Source: Bacillota bacterium (GTDB taxonomy: Bacteria > Bacillota > Clostridia > Acetivibrionales > DSM-1351). Taken from it: DNA of 64,000 bases. Location of the stretch: positions 62,001-126,000 of the forward strand of contig JAEWOH010000018.1 of NCBI GenBank assembly GCA_023460955.1, written 5' to 3'. Of this stretch, positions 17,052 to 25,124 are shown piece by piece. The notes under the pieces are model-generated. The model ran no database searches. It saw only the letters and a list, made by a program, of their open reading frames with translations, and was not told where the DNA came from. A program made the translations under genes and the position numbers. Each line of letters begins with the position of its first letter. The first letter of the stretch is position 1.

Positions 17052-17246
17052 ATGATAACTAAGGATTGGTCAATAACAGATATTGTTGAGAAATATCCTC
17101 AAACTGCAGATATATTATTAAATCACGGAATGCACTGCTTTGGCTGTATGGCAGCCAGATTTGAAAATATAGAACAGGGAGCTCTTGCTCATGGAATTAA
17201 TGTTGATGAATTAATGCAAGAATTGAATGCTGCAATAAAGCAATAG
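17052..17246 (+). CDS. DUF1858 small redox-disulfide protein
   Basis: 64 residues, the full length of a single DUF1858 domain. The core is SITDIVEKYPQTADILLNHGMHCFGCMAARFENIEQGA, with a CxxC pair in HCFGC. This family is also known as the hybrid-cluster-protein-associated redox disulfide domain and resembles the N-terminal part of ScdA-type proteins. A ribosome site AAGGAGGTG precedes the ATG. A terminator follows, so it is probably monocistronic. Confidence 0.88.
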   Translation: MITKDWSITDIVEKYPQTADILLNHGMHCFGCMAARFENIEQGALAHGINVDELMQELNAAIKQ

Positions 17247-17253
17247 TTTTGAG

Positions 17254-17288
17254 ATCCGGACCACTAGTTTTCAGAGGTCCGGATTTTT
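17254..17288 (+). terminator. Intrinsic terminator after DUF1858 gene
   Basis: Perfect 9-base arms (17254-17262 and 17276-17284) with a 13-base loop and a T-run. Confidence 0.88.
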
Positions 17289-17469
17289 ACTGTTTGGACA
17301 TATCAATTATATCTCCTGAAAAGGAAAGGTATAAGCCATAGAAATCAACATAAGTGAAATACAAAAAGACCACTCACGTCGTGCAAAATTTGATGTGAGT
17401 ATTATATGCGTATTTGGTATAAATATAGTTTGTGCTACACAAAATTAAATAACTTAATTGGAGGCTATC

Positions 17470-17685
17470 ATGGAACAAAATCTCAATTCGGAAATCTTGG
17501 ATAAAATAACAAAGGTCTGTATTTGTAAAGCTATTCCAAGATCTACAATAAAAAAAGTAATCAAGGATGGAGCAAAAACCCTGGAGGAGGTTCAAAAAGC
17601 TACAGGTGCGGGAAGCGGGCCTTGTGGGGGAAGGCGCTGTACACCTAAAATAGTTGAACTGTTGGAAAGTGAAGGCTCCGTGTAA
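17470..17685 (+). CDS. BFD-like [2Fe-2S]-binding protein
   Basis: 71 residues from ATG 17470; GGAGG at 17460-17464 rules out the TTG at 17458. Four cysteines in the BFD pattern, CxC (VCICKAI) and later PCGGRRC, fit a [2Fe-2S] cluster of the bacterioferritin-associated-ferredoxin fold. Here it stands alone as a small soluble electron carrier. It follows the nitroreductase and DUF1858 genes, making a loose cluster of small redox genes. Its partner is unknown. Confidence 0.85.
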   Translation: MEQNLNSEILDKITKVCICKAIPRSTIKKVIKDGAKTLEEVQKATGAGSGPCGGRRCTPKIVELLESEGSV

Positions 17686-17704
17686 GCTATATAATTCCAA
17701 TCAG

Positions 17705-17764
17705 TGTAAACCAATATTTGCCCGTGTAAACGAATAATTTCTCATGCAAACCAATAATTGCTAT
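17705..17764. repeat. Three degenerate 20-base tandem repeats
   Basis: Units at 17705-17724, 17725-17744 and 17745-17764 share TGYAAACSAATAWTT at the same phase. They sit between the convergent BFD and DUF1646 genes. Three abutting copies without spacers exclude a CRISPR array. Confidence 0.65.
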
Positions 17765-17780
17765 AGATATAAATTGCGAA

Positions 17781-18842
17781 TTAAATTACGAATATTATTA
17801 TAAAGTATAAAACTAAAAGTGAAATACCGATAGGTAAACCGATTTTTGCCCATTCTCTGCTCTTTATATTAAGCTTTCCGGCAGATATGATATTGGGTAT
17901 GTTACCAGGTATAAGCATTCCGCCGCTAAGAAGTAATCCCATAAGGATAGCCTGAATCTGCTTTAGGCTCATAGCAGGGCTTATTTCTGCTGCCGCCAGG
18001 GTAGCATTATCGAGAACTGCAGAGGACATGTTTATCCAATATAGAAGGCGGCTGTCCAGATGTATTATATAGGTATTAATTAGAGGCTTAAATCCTGAGC
18101 CTAAAAGTTCAAGTGCAATTACAAATAGAAATATTTTTAATGCCCTTACAAATACATCTTTTAAGCTTTCACCCTTAATGCTGCTTTCTTCTGTTTCATG
18201 GCTATTCTCCAGACTAATATCTTTTTCGTTCCCCAGACCGCCTTTTTTCTTATAAGCTGAAATTACAGCACCTAAAAGAGCCATTGCTATAACTCCGGGT
18301 ATTACATAAGCTCCGATACTCCTGGCCAGATAAAAGAAGTCTGCTTTTAAAGCTGTTACTACTATTGTTGACAAGGGTTCTCCGATGGGTGTCAGAGCTG
18401 CTCCCAAGCCAATGGAAAAACAGGCTATGACAGTTAAAACTACTTTCTTGTTGCGGTTAACCGGCAAGGCGTGAACTATTTCAACAAGTATGAGTGCTGC
18501 TATTATGGCAGTTATAAGGCTGGATAGCAAACCTAAAACCAGTATCAGTAAGAATGTAAATACCGGAAGAGGTATTCTTTTAACAGTGTAAGCAACTAAT
18601 TGTTTTATCCTTTTAACCGAGGATCTGAAAACTAAGCCGGCAACAAGTACTGCTGCTGTTATAAAATAAAGAAGATAATTTGTAAATATATGCTCTGTAA
18701 GTTCAATTGATAATGTTCCTGAAATTATTGTTGCCGCCAATCCCATAACCAGAAGAAAATACTCCAGGTTATGCTCAATTCTTCTGAAGGTAAAAGGTAG
18801 TACCAATATAAGTATGAGAATTATTATTAATCCTGCAATCAT
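17781..18842 (-). CDS. DUF1646-family predicted cation transporter
   Basis: 353 residues, about ten hydrophobic segments and a short charged loop (about residues 200-225). The family signature ACFSIGLGAALTPIGEPLST lies near residue 150, in the region where ion-transporter-superfamily members have their conserved helix hairpin. DUF1646 proteins are predicted cation, probably Na+, transporters. AGAGGAG sits about ten bases before the ATG. The gene is the last cistron behind a 30-residue membrane ORF and a structured leader, so its expression is probably ion-responsive. Confidence 0.82.
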   Translation of the reverse strand: MIAGLIIILILILVLPFTFRRIEHNLEYFLLVMGLAATIISGTLSIELTEHIFTNYLLYFITAAVLVAGLVFRSSVKRIKQLVAYTVKRIPLPVFTFLLILVLGLLSSLITAIIAALILVEIVHALPVNRNKKVVLTVIACFSIGLGAALTPIGEPLSTIVVTALKADFFYLARSIGAYVIPGVIAMALLGAVISAYKKKGGLGNEKDISLENSHETEESSIKGESLKDVFVRALKIFLFVIALELLGSGFKPLINTYIIHLDSRLLYWINMSSAVLDNATLAAAEISPAMSLKQIQAILMGLLLSGGMLIPGNIPNIISAGKLNIKSREWAKIGLPIGISLLVLYFIIIFVI

Positions 18843-18893
18843 TGTCTGTCTGCTCCTCTTGATAAATATTTAAACTCAGATAATTAAACTTCT

Positions 18894-18986
18894 CTACTTC
18901 ATAACATTTGCAACTACAATAACGATTATTACTGCGATTAATAAATAACCTGCGACAAATAATACTTGTTTTTTTACATTATCCAT
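18894..18986 (-). CDS. 30-residue single-pass membrane protein
   Basis: ATG 18986 is preceded by a strong GGAGGTG. The product begins MDNVKKQV and continues as a single hydrophobic helix (VLFVAGYLLIAVIIVIVVA) ending NVMK. It lies between the leader terminator and the DUF1646 gene, 51 bases before it. Small one-helix proteins often act as accessory subunits of transporters. No family is recognised, but the ribosome site and position argue it is translated. Confidence 0.65.
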   Translation of the reverse strand: MDNVKKQVLFVAGYLLIAVIIVIVVANVMK

Positions 18987-19022
18987 CTTTGCACCTCCAT
19001 ATTAAAAGTTCATAATTAGACG

Positions 19023-19065
19023 GAAAAAGGGTGGGAAGCTCGTCATTAAAACGAGCTTCCCACCC
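19023..19065 (-). terminator. Leader intrinsic terminator upstream of DUF1646 operon
   Basis: On the minus strand a perfect 15-bp stem (19065-19051 with 19043-19029), a 7-base loop and a U5 tract (19028-19024). It has T-tract polarity only for the minus strand and lies inside the 5' leader before both cistrons, as in riboswitch attenuators. Confidence 0.85.
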
Positions 19066-19134
19066 CAGAAGCCTTTAGTCATCTTGAAAGCAAATAAAAA
19101 CCTTTGCCCAACCGAAAACCAACTGTATCTAATT
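19023..19134 (-). ncRNA. Candidate Na+-I (DUF1646-motif) riboswitch
   Basis: The leader runs from a likely transcription start near 19134 to the terminator. The 70 bases before the terminator contain a GCAAA/TTTGC hairpin, conserved-looking GGGCAAAGG and AGATGACTAAAGG segments, and GCTTC (within GGCTTCTGG), which can pair with the GAAGC in the left terminator arm as an antiterminator. DUF1646-motif RNAs are an established class (Na+-I riboswitches) found upstream of DUF1646 genes. I did not align the sequence to the published consensus, so the class is inferred from context and architecture. Confidence 0.6.
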
Positions 19135-19140
19135 AATTTT

Positions 19141-19170
19141 ATTATAACACCATTTTTAAGTGTAACTCAA
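19141..19170 (-). promoter_or_regulatory. Promoter of the DUF1646 operon
   Basis: On the minus strand TTGAGT (19170-19165) and a perfect TATAAT (19146-19141) have 18-base spacing. Transcription would start near 19134 and give a leader of about 148 bases. Confidence 0.7.
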
Positions 19171-19307
19171 TAGTTATTATAGGGTATTGACTTATACTAT
19201 AACAAGTCATAGAATATATTTAGTAATTTAGTTATTTAGTAAATTACTAAATAATAATTACATCTATTAAGTTTTAATGAATAAGATATTCAAGAATAGG
19301 AGCCTTT

Positions 19308-19790
19308 ATGAAAATACCTACAACTCTAAAACATAAACCTGTAATTGTGTCTGAAAATTACGAAAACGTTGATGGCAGATACGCATATAACACTGACGCA
19401 AAAGGACTTTCACTCGGCCTCGCACAGTGGAATGACCGGGGAAAGGTTGATATTTCAGCAAAAGTATGGAGATATACCGGGGAAAAATGGTCAAGGCAAT
19501 CGGAGGAACTTCCTCTTCATCGGGTACTTGACCTTGCAATATTAATTGCAAGAACAAAGCTTTACTTCAGAGAAGACTCTTATAGGCATCCCAAGCTATA
19601 TGATTCAGAAAAACCGATAGTTGATAGAGTCGGATTGCAGGGAGATGCCATGACGGTGTCGGTATGTACAGATAATGACAAAATTGAAGAAGATATAAAG
19701 CTGTTCAGTCAGGCTCTAAGTGATGACGACGAGCTTATTGGAGAACGGTTGAGTGCGTTGGCTCGAATTTTAAAGGAGATGGGTTATTAA
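19308..19790 (+). CDS. Conserved hypothetical protein (DUF6530-like)
   Basis: 160 residues, soluble, no signal peptide. The sequence KIPTTLKHKPVIVSENY, DGRYAYNTDAKGLSLGLAQWN and SAKVWRYTGEKWSRQSEELP resembles a family I recall as DUF6530, of unknown function. The ATG follows AGGAGCCTTT. Its stop overlaps the ATG of the GIY-YIG gene by one base, so the two proteins are translated together and may work together. Confidence 0.65.
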   Translation: MKIPTTLKHKPVIVSENYENVDGRYAYNTDAKGLSLGLAQWNDRGKVDISAKVWRYTGEKWSRQSEELPLHRVLDLAILIARTKLYFREDSYRHPKLYDSEKPIVDRVGLQGDAMTVSVCTDNDKIEEDIKLFSQALSDDDELIGERLSALARILKEMGY

Positions 19791-20149
19791 TGGATAAGCT
19801 GAGAAAGAAGGAGCTTCAGCAGCAGTATATGAACGCCAAGCATCCCATGGGGATATTTATTGTCCGGAATAGCCTGAACAATAAGGTTCACATTCAAGCC
19901 ACACCTGACTTAAGAGGAGTTATGAACGGAACCCGGGTCAAGTTGGGCTATGGACGTCACCCTGTCCGCGAGCTTCAGAAGGACTGGAATGAATTGGGCG
20001 GAGAAAATTTTAGTATTGAGATCCTGGAACATCTGCAATATGATGAAAGGGACCAGGATAAGAGTGATTACTCTGAAGAACTTCAGCTTCTTCAGCTCTT
20101 GTGGGAAGAAAAATTAACACTAGAAAACCTTGTGTTTTATAAAAGATGA
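19790..20149 (+). CDS. GIY-YIG nuclease-like small protein
   Basis: 119 residues. The middle (MGIFIVRNSLNNKVHIQATPDLRGVMNG ... LGYGRHPVRELQKDWNELGGENFSIEILE) fits a GIY-YIG-family domain of the short stand-alone type. The GIY and YIG motifs are degenerate (MGIFIVRN, KVHIQAT), so nuclease activity is doubtful. Its start overlaps the upstream stop by one base. A strong terminator follows, closing a two-gene operon. Confidence 0.72.
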   Translation: MDKLRKKELQQQYMNAKHPMGIFIVRNSLNNKVHIQATPDLRGVMNGTRVKLGYGRHPVRELQKDWNELGGENFSIEILEHLQYDERDQDKSDYSEELQLLQLLWEEKLTLENLVFYKR

Positions 20150-20168
20150 TAATAAATTAAGAATAAGT

Positions 20169-20215
20169 AAGGTACAAAAACGGCTTCCCTTCGAAGGAAG
20201 CTGTTTTTGTACCTT
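20169..20215 (+). terminator. Intrinsic terminator of DUF6530/GIY-YIG operon
   Basis: Arms of about 20 bases (from 20169 and up to 20215) pair with one G-U type difference around a 7-base loop. The T5 run lies within the right arm. Confidence 0.75.
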
Positions 20216-20610
20216 AAATGATAGGATAGTTAGTTTGGATTATTAAAACTGGGGGGTTGTGCATTTTCAGAATTAAAGTACTGTCCGCCCGGTGTGGATA
20301 AATTAAAGTATAGTTTTGAATCTTTGGTAATACCCCAATCCTTTAATGAGCAAGTTGGATATGCTGATAAACTATGTAAGGCTGGATAAATACTGAAATT
20401 TCATACAATTTCATGTTTATGTGGGAAAAATTTGTGGTATTTATATATCAAAATTTATATATTATTATTTCACTGACTTTTGTATGAATTTTCATGTCAA
20501 ATTCTTAACAAACTTATTGATTGTTTTTTATTTATTTGATAATATTATTACGAAAGTTGTAGAAAAATGTTGAAAAATGATGTTTTCTAATTTGACGCTT
20601 GGAGGAAAAT
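20216..20610. other. Intergenic region upstream of the electron-transfer operon
   Basis: 395 bases. It holds a 57-codon minus-strand open stretch without a start codon (20230-20400), the palindrome TGAAATTTCA (20394-20403), an ATGAA-N2-TTCAT site (20484-20495) and the promoter at 20517-20545. Confidence 0.5.
20517..20545 (+). promoter_or_regulatory. Promoter of the ndh2 operon
   Basis: TTGATT (20517-20522) and TAATAT (20540-20545) with 17-base spacing, about 65 bases before the ndh2 start. The palindromes TGAAATTTCA and ATGAA-N2-TTCAT lie 20-120 bases upstream and could bind a regulator. Confidence 0.5.
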
Positions 20611-22653
20611 ATGAACAGTAGAATTTTGGTTATCGGAGCTGGGTATGCGGGAATACTTACTGCAAAGAAGCTTGCAAAGAAATTTAAAAAAGACGATACC
20701 GTAACTATAACAATTATTGACAAAAACCCTTTCCATACTATGCTTACAGAATTGCATGAGGTGGCAGCAAACCGTGTGGATGAAGATAGTATAAAAATCA
20801 GCCTGAAAAAGGTTTTCGCCGGAAGAAAAGTAAATGTTGTAATGGATACTGTTAAATCCATTGATTTTAAAAACCACAATGTTATAGGCGAAAATAGTGA
20901 ATATGGTTATGAGTATTTGGTAGTTGCGGCAGGCTCAAAGCCAACCTTCTTTGGAGTACCGGGAGCTGAAGAATATACTTTCAAGCTCTGGTCCTATGAC
21001 GATGCGGTTGTACTTAAGGACCACATCCATAATTGCTTTAGGAAAGCTGCTTCAGAAACCAATATAAATAAAAAGAAAAAACTTCTTTCATTTTATGTAA
21101 TAGGTGCGGGCTTTACCGGAGTTGAAATGGTGGGAGAGCTGGCCGAATATGTTCCTTTCCTATGCGAAAAATATGAAATAGATAGAGAACTGGTTGAACT
21201 TGTAAATGTGGATGTACTTCAAAGAGCAGTTCCAATTCTGCCTGAAAAGCTGTCTGCAAAAGTGGAAGCAAGACTTGAAAAAATGGGTGTCAAGGTCATG
21301 CTTAACTCCGGTGTTTGCGCAGTAGGAGAAGACTTTATTGAAGTTAAGAAAAACAGCCAGTGCACAAGATATGATGCAGGTACAGTTATCTGGACCGCTG
21401 GTATCGAGGGTTCAGACATAACTAATGAAGCAGCAAAAAATCTTGAATCTGTAAACAGAGGTCGTATTAAGACTGATTCATATTTAAGATCGGTTACCGA
21501 CGAAAAAGTCTATGTTGTTGGCGACAATATGTTCTATATACCTGAAGGAGAAGAAAGACCAGTTCCTCAGATGGTAGAAAATTGTGAGCATAGTGCGGCA
21601 ACTTGTGCAAATAATATATATTGTGCAATTACAGGAAAAGGTAAGATGGAAGAATACAAGCCATCCTTCCATGGTGTAATGGTTTGTGTTGGCGGACGTT
21701 ACGGTGTTGCAAGGGTCGGTCTGCCGAATTTTATGTTCAATCTTCCTTCCTTCTTTGCAATGTTTGCAAAGCATTTTATTAATATAGTTTACTTTATCCA
21801 GGTTTTGGGTTGGAATAAGATATTCAGTTATATAAGACATGAGTTTTTTACTATCAGAAATTGCAGAAGTTTTGTAGGAGGGCATTTCTCCAACAGAACA
21901 CCAAGCTTCCTTCTTGTTGCACTTAGAGTATGGCTTGGCGCGGTATGGCTGTTTGAAGGGATAATGAAAATTGTTGAGGGCTGGCTGAGGGAACCTAAGC
22001 TTACAGGCTTTTTCGGCGGTGCGGACTCATGGTACAATAGTATACTGAATGCTGCTCAGACCAGTGGTCAGGCAGCAACAGATGCCGTAAGTTCAGCAAC
22101 TGGAGAAGTAGCTACAAGTACCGTTCAGAAGGCAGTTGATGCTGTAAGTGCTGCGACAGGTGTGGGCGGGGACGGAGCAGTTCAGGAAGCAGTAAAGGCT
22201 GCAGGAACAGCTATTATGAATTTTGATTTCCTTGGTTTATTCCGTTTAATATTTGTAAGCGGTAAAGACTTAGCCCATTCAGTATTAAGTGACTACGCAT
22301 TTAAAATAGATATACCTTTAATGAACTGGTTCCTTGATAAGTTTGTTATGCCTAATAATTCAGTTCAGATATTCATGCAAAGTTTTATAGTTATTGCAGA
22401 GATATTAATAGGACTTGCGCTTATCGGAGGCTTGTTTACAACTCCTGCATCAGCTTTATCACTGGTACTTCAGTTTATGTTTGTCTGTACAACAGGGCTT
22501 TACCTGGGAACCTTCTGGATGATATTTGCTGCCATAGCAGTATTGATAGGTGCCGGAAGAACTTTTGGTTTGGATTACTATGTAATGCCTTTCCTCAAAA
22601 AACAGTGGAAGAGAATACCTATTGTGAGAAGGTTGTATATTTATAATGATTAA
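20611..22653 (+). CDS. ndh2: Type II NADH:quinone oxidoreductase with C-terminal membrane domain (Ndh2, EET type)
   Basis: 680 residues from ATG 20611; GGAGG lies just upstream, which rules out TTG 20599. The FAD-binding GAGYAG motif is at the N-terminus and the NADH-binding GAGFTGVEMVGEL near residue 165. A WTAGIEGS segment and VVGDN follow, so residues 1-400 are a type II NADH dehydrogenase. Residues 430-680 add at least three membrane segments related to DoxX-type domains. An Ala/Thr/Val-rich stretch (about 473-535) interrupts the tail. Extended Ndh2 enzymes of this kind feed electrons to a separate quinone pool in flavin-based extracellular electron transfer. It is first in the operon. 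Confidence 0.88.
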   Translation: MNSRILVIGAGYAGILTAKKLAKKFKKDDTVTITIIDKNPFHTMLTELHEVAANRVDEDSIKISLKKVFAGRKVNVVMDTVKSIDFKNHNVIGENSEYGYEYLVVAAGSKPTFFGVPGAEEYTFKLWSYDDAVVLKDHIHNCFRKAASETNINKKKKLLSFYVIGAGFTGVEMVGELAEYVPFLCEKYEIDRELVELVNVDVLQRAVPILPEKLSAKVEARLEKMGVKVMLNSGVCAVGEDFIEVKKNSQCTRYDAGTVIWTAGIEGSDITNEAAKNLESVNRGRIKTDSYLRSVTDEKVYVVGDNMFYIPEGEERPVPQMVENCEHSAATCANNIYCAITGKGKMEEYKPSFHGVMVCVGGRYGVARVGLPNFMFNLPSFFAMFAKHFINIVYFIQVLGWNKIFSYIRHEFFTIRNCRSFVGGHFSNRTPSFLLVALRVWLGAVWLFEGIMKIVEGWLREPKLTGFFGGADSWYNSILNAAQTSGQAATDAVSSATGEVATSTVQKAVDAVSAATGVGGDGAVQEAVKAAGTAIMNFDFLGLFRLIFVSGKDLAHSVLSDYAFKIDIPLMNWFLDKFVMPNNSVQIFMQSFIVIAEILIGLALIGGLFTTPASALSLVLQFMFVCTTGLYLGTFWMIFAAIAVLIGAGRTFGLDYYVMPFLKKQWKRIPIVRRLYIYND

Positions 22654-23662
22654 TAAAAACATAAAGTCACAGGATGATCTCGAATTTATTGCTTATGACG
22701 GAGCATTGGAGCTTGTAAAAGAAAGGGTAAACAAAGAGTTATCCAAAGCTCCGGTCATAATACGTAAATATACTGAACACTTGACCGGTTCAACAGGCAA
22801 ATATATCAGAGCAGTTTCTCTTCTGATTTGTGCCCAGAACAGTGAAGGGAAAATACATCCCAATGCTGTAAGCTTTGCTGCGGCTATTGAACTGCTTCAC
22901 CTTGCGACTTTGGTTCATGACGATGTTATGGATAATGCAGGTATTCGTCGTGGTAAGGTTACACTTCAGAAAAAGTACGGGAGAAAGACTGCAGTTATAT
23001 GTGGTGACTATCTCTTTAGTATAGCATTGAAAATAGCCGCCTCTGTCCCTGATAAGGAAGACTATATAAAGCTTGACATGCCGAATTATATTAGCAGAGT
23101 TTGTCTTGGAGAACTTAACCAGCATATTAATAACGGTTTTCTTGACCTAACAGCCTTGAAGTACCTGAAAATTATATCTGGAAAAACCGCTGCTCTGTTT
23201 GAGGCATCTTTCAGTGCCGGAGCAATACTAAGCGGTTATGAGAAGAATGAAGATGGGTCTGTGTATCGGGAGCCTCAAGACCATACTATCAGGAGTTACA
23301 TGAAATTGGGCAGGTATATCGGAATGATTTTTCAGATACAGGACGATTGCATGGATTACGAAAAAACCCAGGAAGTTGCCAAAAAGCCTGTACAATCCGA
23401 TTATCAGCAGGGGGTTATTACTTTACCTTTAATATATGCCTTCAAAAAAATGGCGGGGTTGAAGGACAAAGCTCAAAATAATGAGCTTACCACCTCTGAA
23501 CTCAATATGGCTGTTTCAAAATCAGGCGGACTTGAGTTTACACATATGATATCAGGAAGATACTATGATAAGTCATTAAAAATTATTAATCAGCTTGATA
23601 TTTCTGACAATAAAAGGTCAAAGCTTATATATGTTCTTGATAAAGCATATGGGAAAGCCTAG
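22646..23662 (+). CDS. dmkB: Polyprenyl diphosphate synthase (DmkB-like)
   Basis: 338 residues. Both Asp-rich motifs of trans-prenyl synthases are visible: HDDVMDNAGIRRGK near residue 92 and QDDCMDY near 230. The substrate-binding region TGSTGKYIR is at about residue 49. It overlaps ndh2 by eight bases. In the Listeria electron-transfer locus DmkB makes the prenyl chain for demethylmenaquinone. The gene symbol rests on the neighbourhood, since a housekeeping heptaprenyl or octaprenyl synthase would look much the same. Confidence 0.88.
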   Translation: MINKNIKSQDDLEFIAYDGALELVKERVNKELSKAPVIIRKYTEHLTGSTGKYIRAVSLLICAQNSEGKIHPNAVSFAAAIELLHLATLVHDDVMDNAGIRRGKVTLQKKYGRKTAVICGDYLFSIALKIAASVPDKEDYIKLDMPNYISRVCLGELNQHINNGFLDLTALKYLKIISGKTAALFEASFSAGAILSGYEKNEDGSVYREPQDHTIRSYMKLGRYIGMIFQIQDDCMDYEKTQEVAKKPVQSDYQQGVITLPLIYAFKKMAGLKDKAQNNELTTSELNMAVSKSGGLEFTHMISGRYYDKSLKIINQLDISDNKRSKLIYVLDKAYGKA

Positions 23663-23677
23663 AGGCGGGTGAAATGC

Positions 23678-24580
23678 ATGGTCTTTAGATTACTGGATTA
23701 TACTGAAATTAAAACAAAAATTACAAGCTTATTTGCATTCTTACTAACAATTTCATATCTTGTTTATAAAGGTAATTCAATTAACTGGAAACTCACTTTA
23801 ATATTTTTTATTTCCATGTTTGTGTTTGATCTTACAACAACTGCTATTAATAACTATATAGATACTAAAACCAACCATCAGACTCTCGCGTTCAAAAGGA
23901 AGACAGCTCTAATTATAATATATATACTATTTGGAATATCCGCAGGGTTTGGTCTGTATCTTGCCTATTTAACTGATGCAGTAGTGTTGGCTTTAGGAGC
24001 AGTTTGCTTTATTTGCGGTGTGCTGTACACTTTCGGGCCGGTACCTATTTCAAGGCAGCCCCTGGGTGAGATATTTTCAGGTGTGTTTTATGGACTGCTT
24101 ATCCCTTTTATTCTGCTTTATATAAACATGCCTGAAGGTTATTATTTGACTTTGAAACTGGGATTTGAGTCAGTAAGTATTGTTTTGAATGTACTACCCT
24201 TATTTACCATATTCTTATTGTCAATAAGCCCCACCTGCACAACGGCAAATATTATGCTTGCCAATAATATTTGCGATGTGGACAAGGATATATCAGTTAT
24301 GCGTTATACTTTGCCATATTATCTGGGAAACAAACCGGCATTATATCTGTTTGCGGTTTTATATTACATTCCGTATGCAGCTGTTGTTACAATGGTTTGC
24401 TTGGGAATAATTTCACCTTTATGCCTGCTTTCTCTGCTAACGCTTATACCTGTACAGAAGAATATAAATATATTTTTCAAGCTGCAGGATAAGGAAAAAA
24501 CCTTTATTTGTTCAATAAAAAATTATGTAATTATAATGGCCTCGCTTACGCTTTCAATATTGATTTCAGCGTTAATTTAG
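23678..24580 (+). CDS. dmkA: UbiA-family prenyltransferase (DmkA/MenA-like)
   Basis: 300 residues from ATG 23678; AGGCGGG (23663-23669) abuts GTG 23669, so the later ATG is preferred. About eight membrane segments. The first Asp-rich motif is NNYIDTKTNHQ and the second NNICDVDKDISV, both typical of UbiA enzymes that join a prenyl diphosphate to an aromatic acceptor. In this context the acceptor is expected to be 1,4-dihydroxy-2-naphthoate, giving demethylmenaquinone. It directly follows the prenyl synthase gene. Confidence 0.87.
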   Translation: MVFRLLDYTEIKTKITSLFAFLLTISYLVYKGNSINWKLTLIFFISMFVFDLTTTAINNYIDTKTNHQTLAFKRKTALIIIYILFGISAGFGLYLAYLTDAVVLALGAVCFICGVLYTFGPVPISRQPLGEIFSGVFYGLLIPFILLYINMPEGYYLTLKLGFESVSIVLNVLPLFTIFLLSISPTCTTANIMLANNICDVDKDISVMRYTLPYYLGNKPALYLFAVLYYIPYAAVVTMVCLGIISPLCLLSLLTLIPVQKNINIFFKLQDKEKTFICSIKNYVIIMASLTLSILISALI

Positions 24581-24679
24581 TCTCCTGTCAGTCTTTATTT
24601 AAGAAGCAGCTACAGGTCTGGCTTAATTAGTTAAATAATTAACACCATATTTATCCCCAAATTAGAGGTTGGAGGAAAC

Positions 24680-25066
24680 ATGAAGTTTTTAAAAAAAAGT
24701 GACATCATCCTTGTTTTATCTATATTGATTATTGGTATATCATCTATGGTGATATATAAGTACATTTTTGCTGATAAGCCCGTAAGAGCGGAAATATACT
24801 ATAAAACTGAGCTTATTAAAACTCTCGAGCTCACAAAAGGTAAAGATGTCCATTTTACAATACCGCAAAATAAAAATGTAGTATTTCATCTTGAGCCTGA
24901 CGGAAGCATATGTTTTGAAAAATCCGATTGTCCCGATAAAATTTGTGTAAAGACCGGAAAACTGAATACGGCAGGCCAGACAGCTGCTTGTCTCCCAAAT
25001 GAAATTTTTATTAAAATAGTTCCCCAGGCAGGTCATGATAAAGAAGATATGGACATCATAGGATAA
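24680..25066 (+). CDS. eetA: NusG domain II membrane-anchored protein (EetA-like)
   Basis: 128 residues with one N-terminal membrane segment (about residues 9-28) and an outside domain. The C-terminal half (FHLEPDGSICFEKSDCPDKICVKTGKL ... QTAACLPNEIFIKI) is the NusG domain II fold that stands alone in many Firmicutes. It has three Cys in the CxxxxDCPDKIC stretch and one at AACLP. Its position between UbiA and the Gx-transporter gene matches EetA of the Listeria locus. The biochemical role is unknown. GGTTGGAGG precedes the ATG. Confidence 0.82.
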   Translation: MKFLKKSDIILVLSILIIGISSMVIYKYIFADKPVRAEIYYKTELIKTLELTKGKDVHFTIPQNKNVVFHLEPDGSICFEKSDCPDKICVKTGKLNTAGQTAACLPNEIFIKIVPQAGHDKEDMDIIG

Positions 25067-25124
25067 CAAGGTTTGTTAGTAATGAACCCTTTGTTAAATA
25101 TCCGGAAAGGAGCTGACAGTATTA

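Noticed and set aside
17705..17764. Possible CRISPR array
   Set aside because: The repeats abut without spacers, are only 20 bases long and no cas genes are present.
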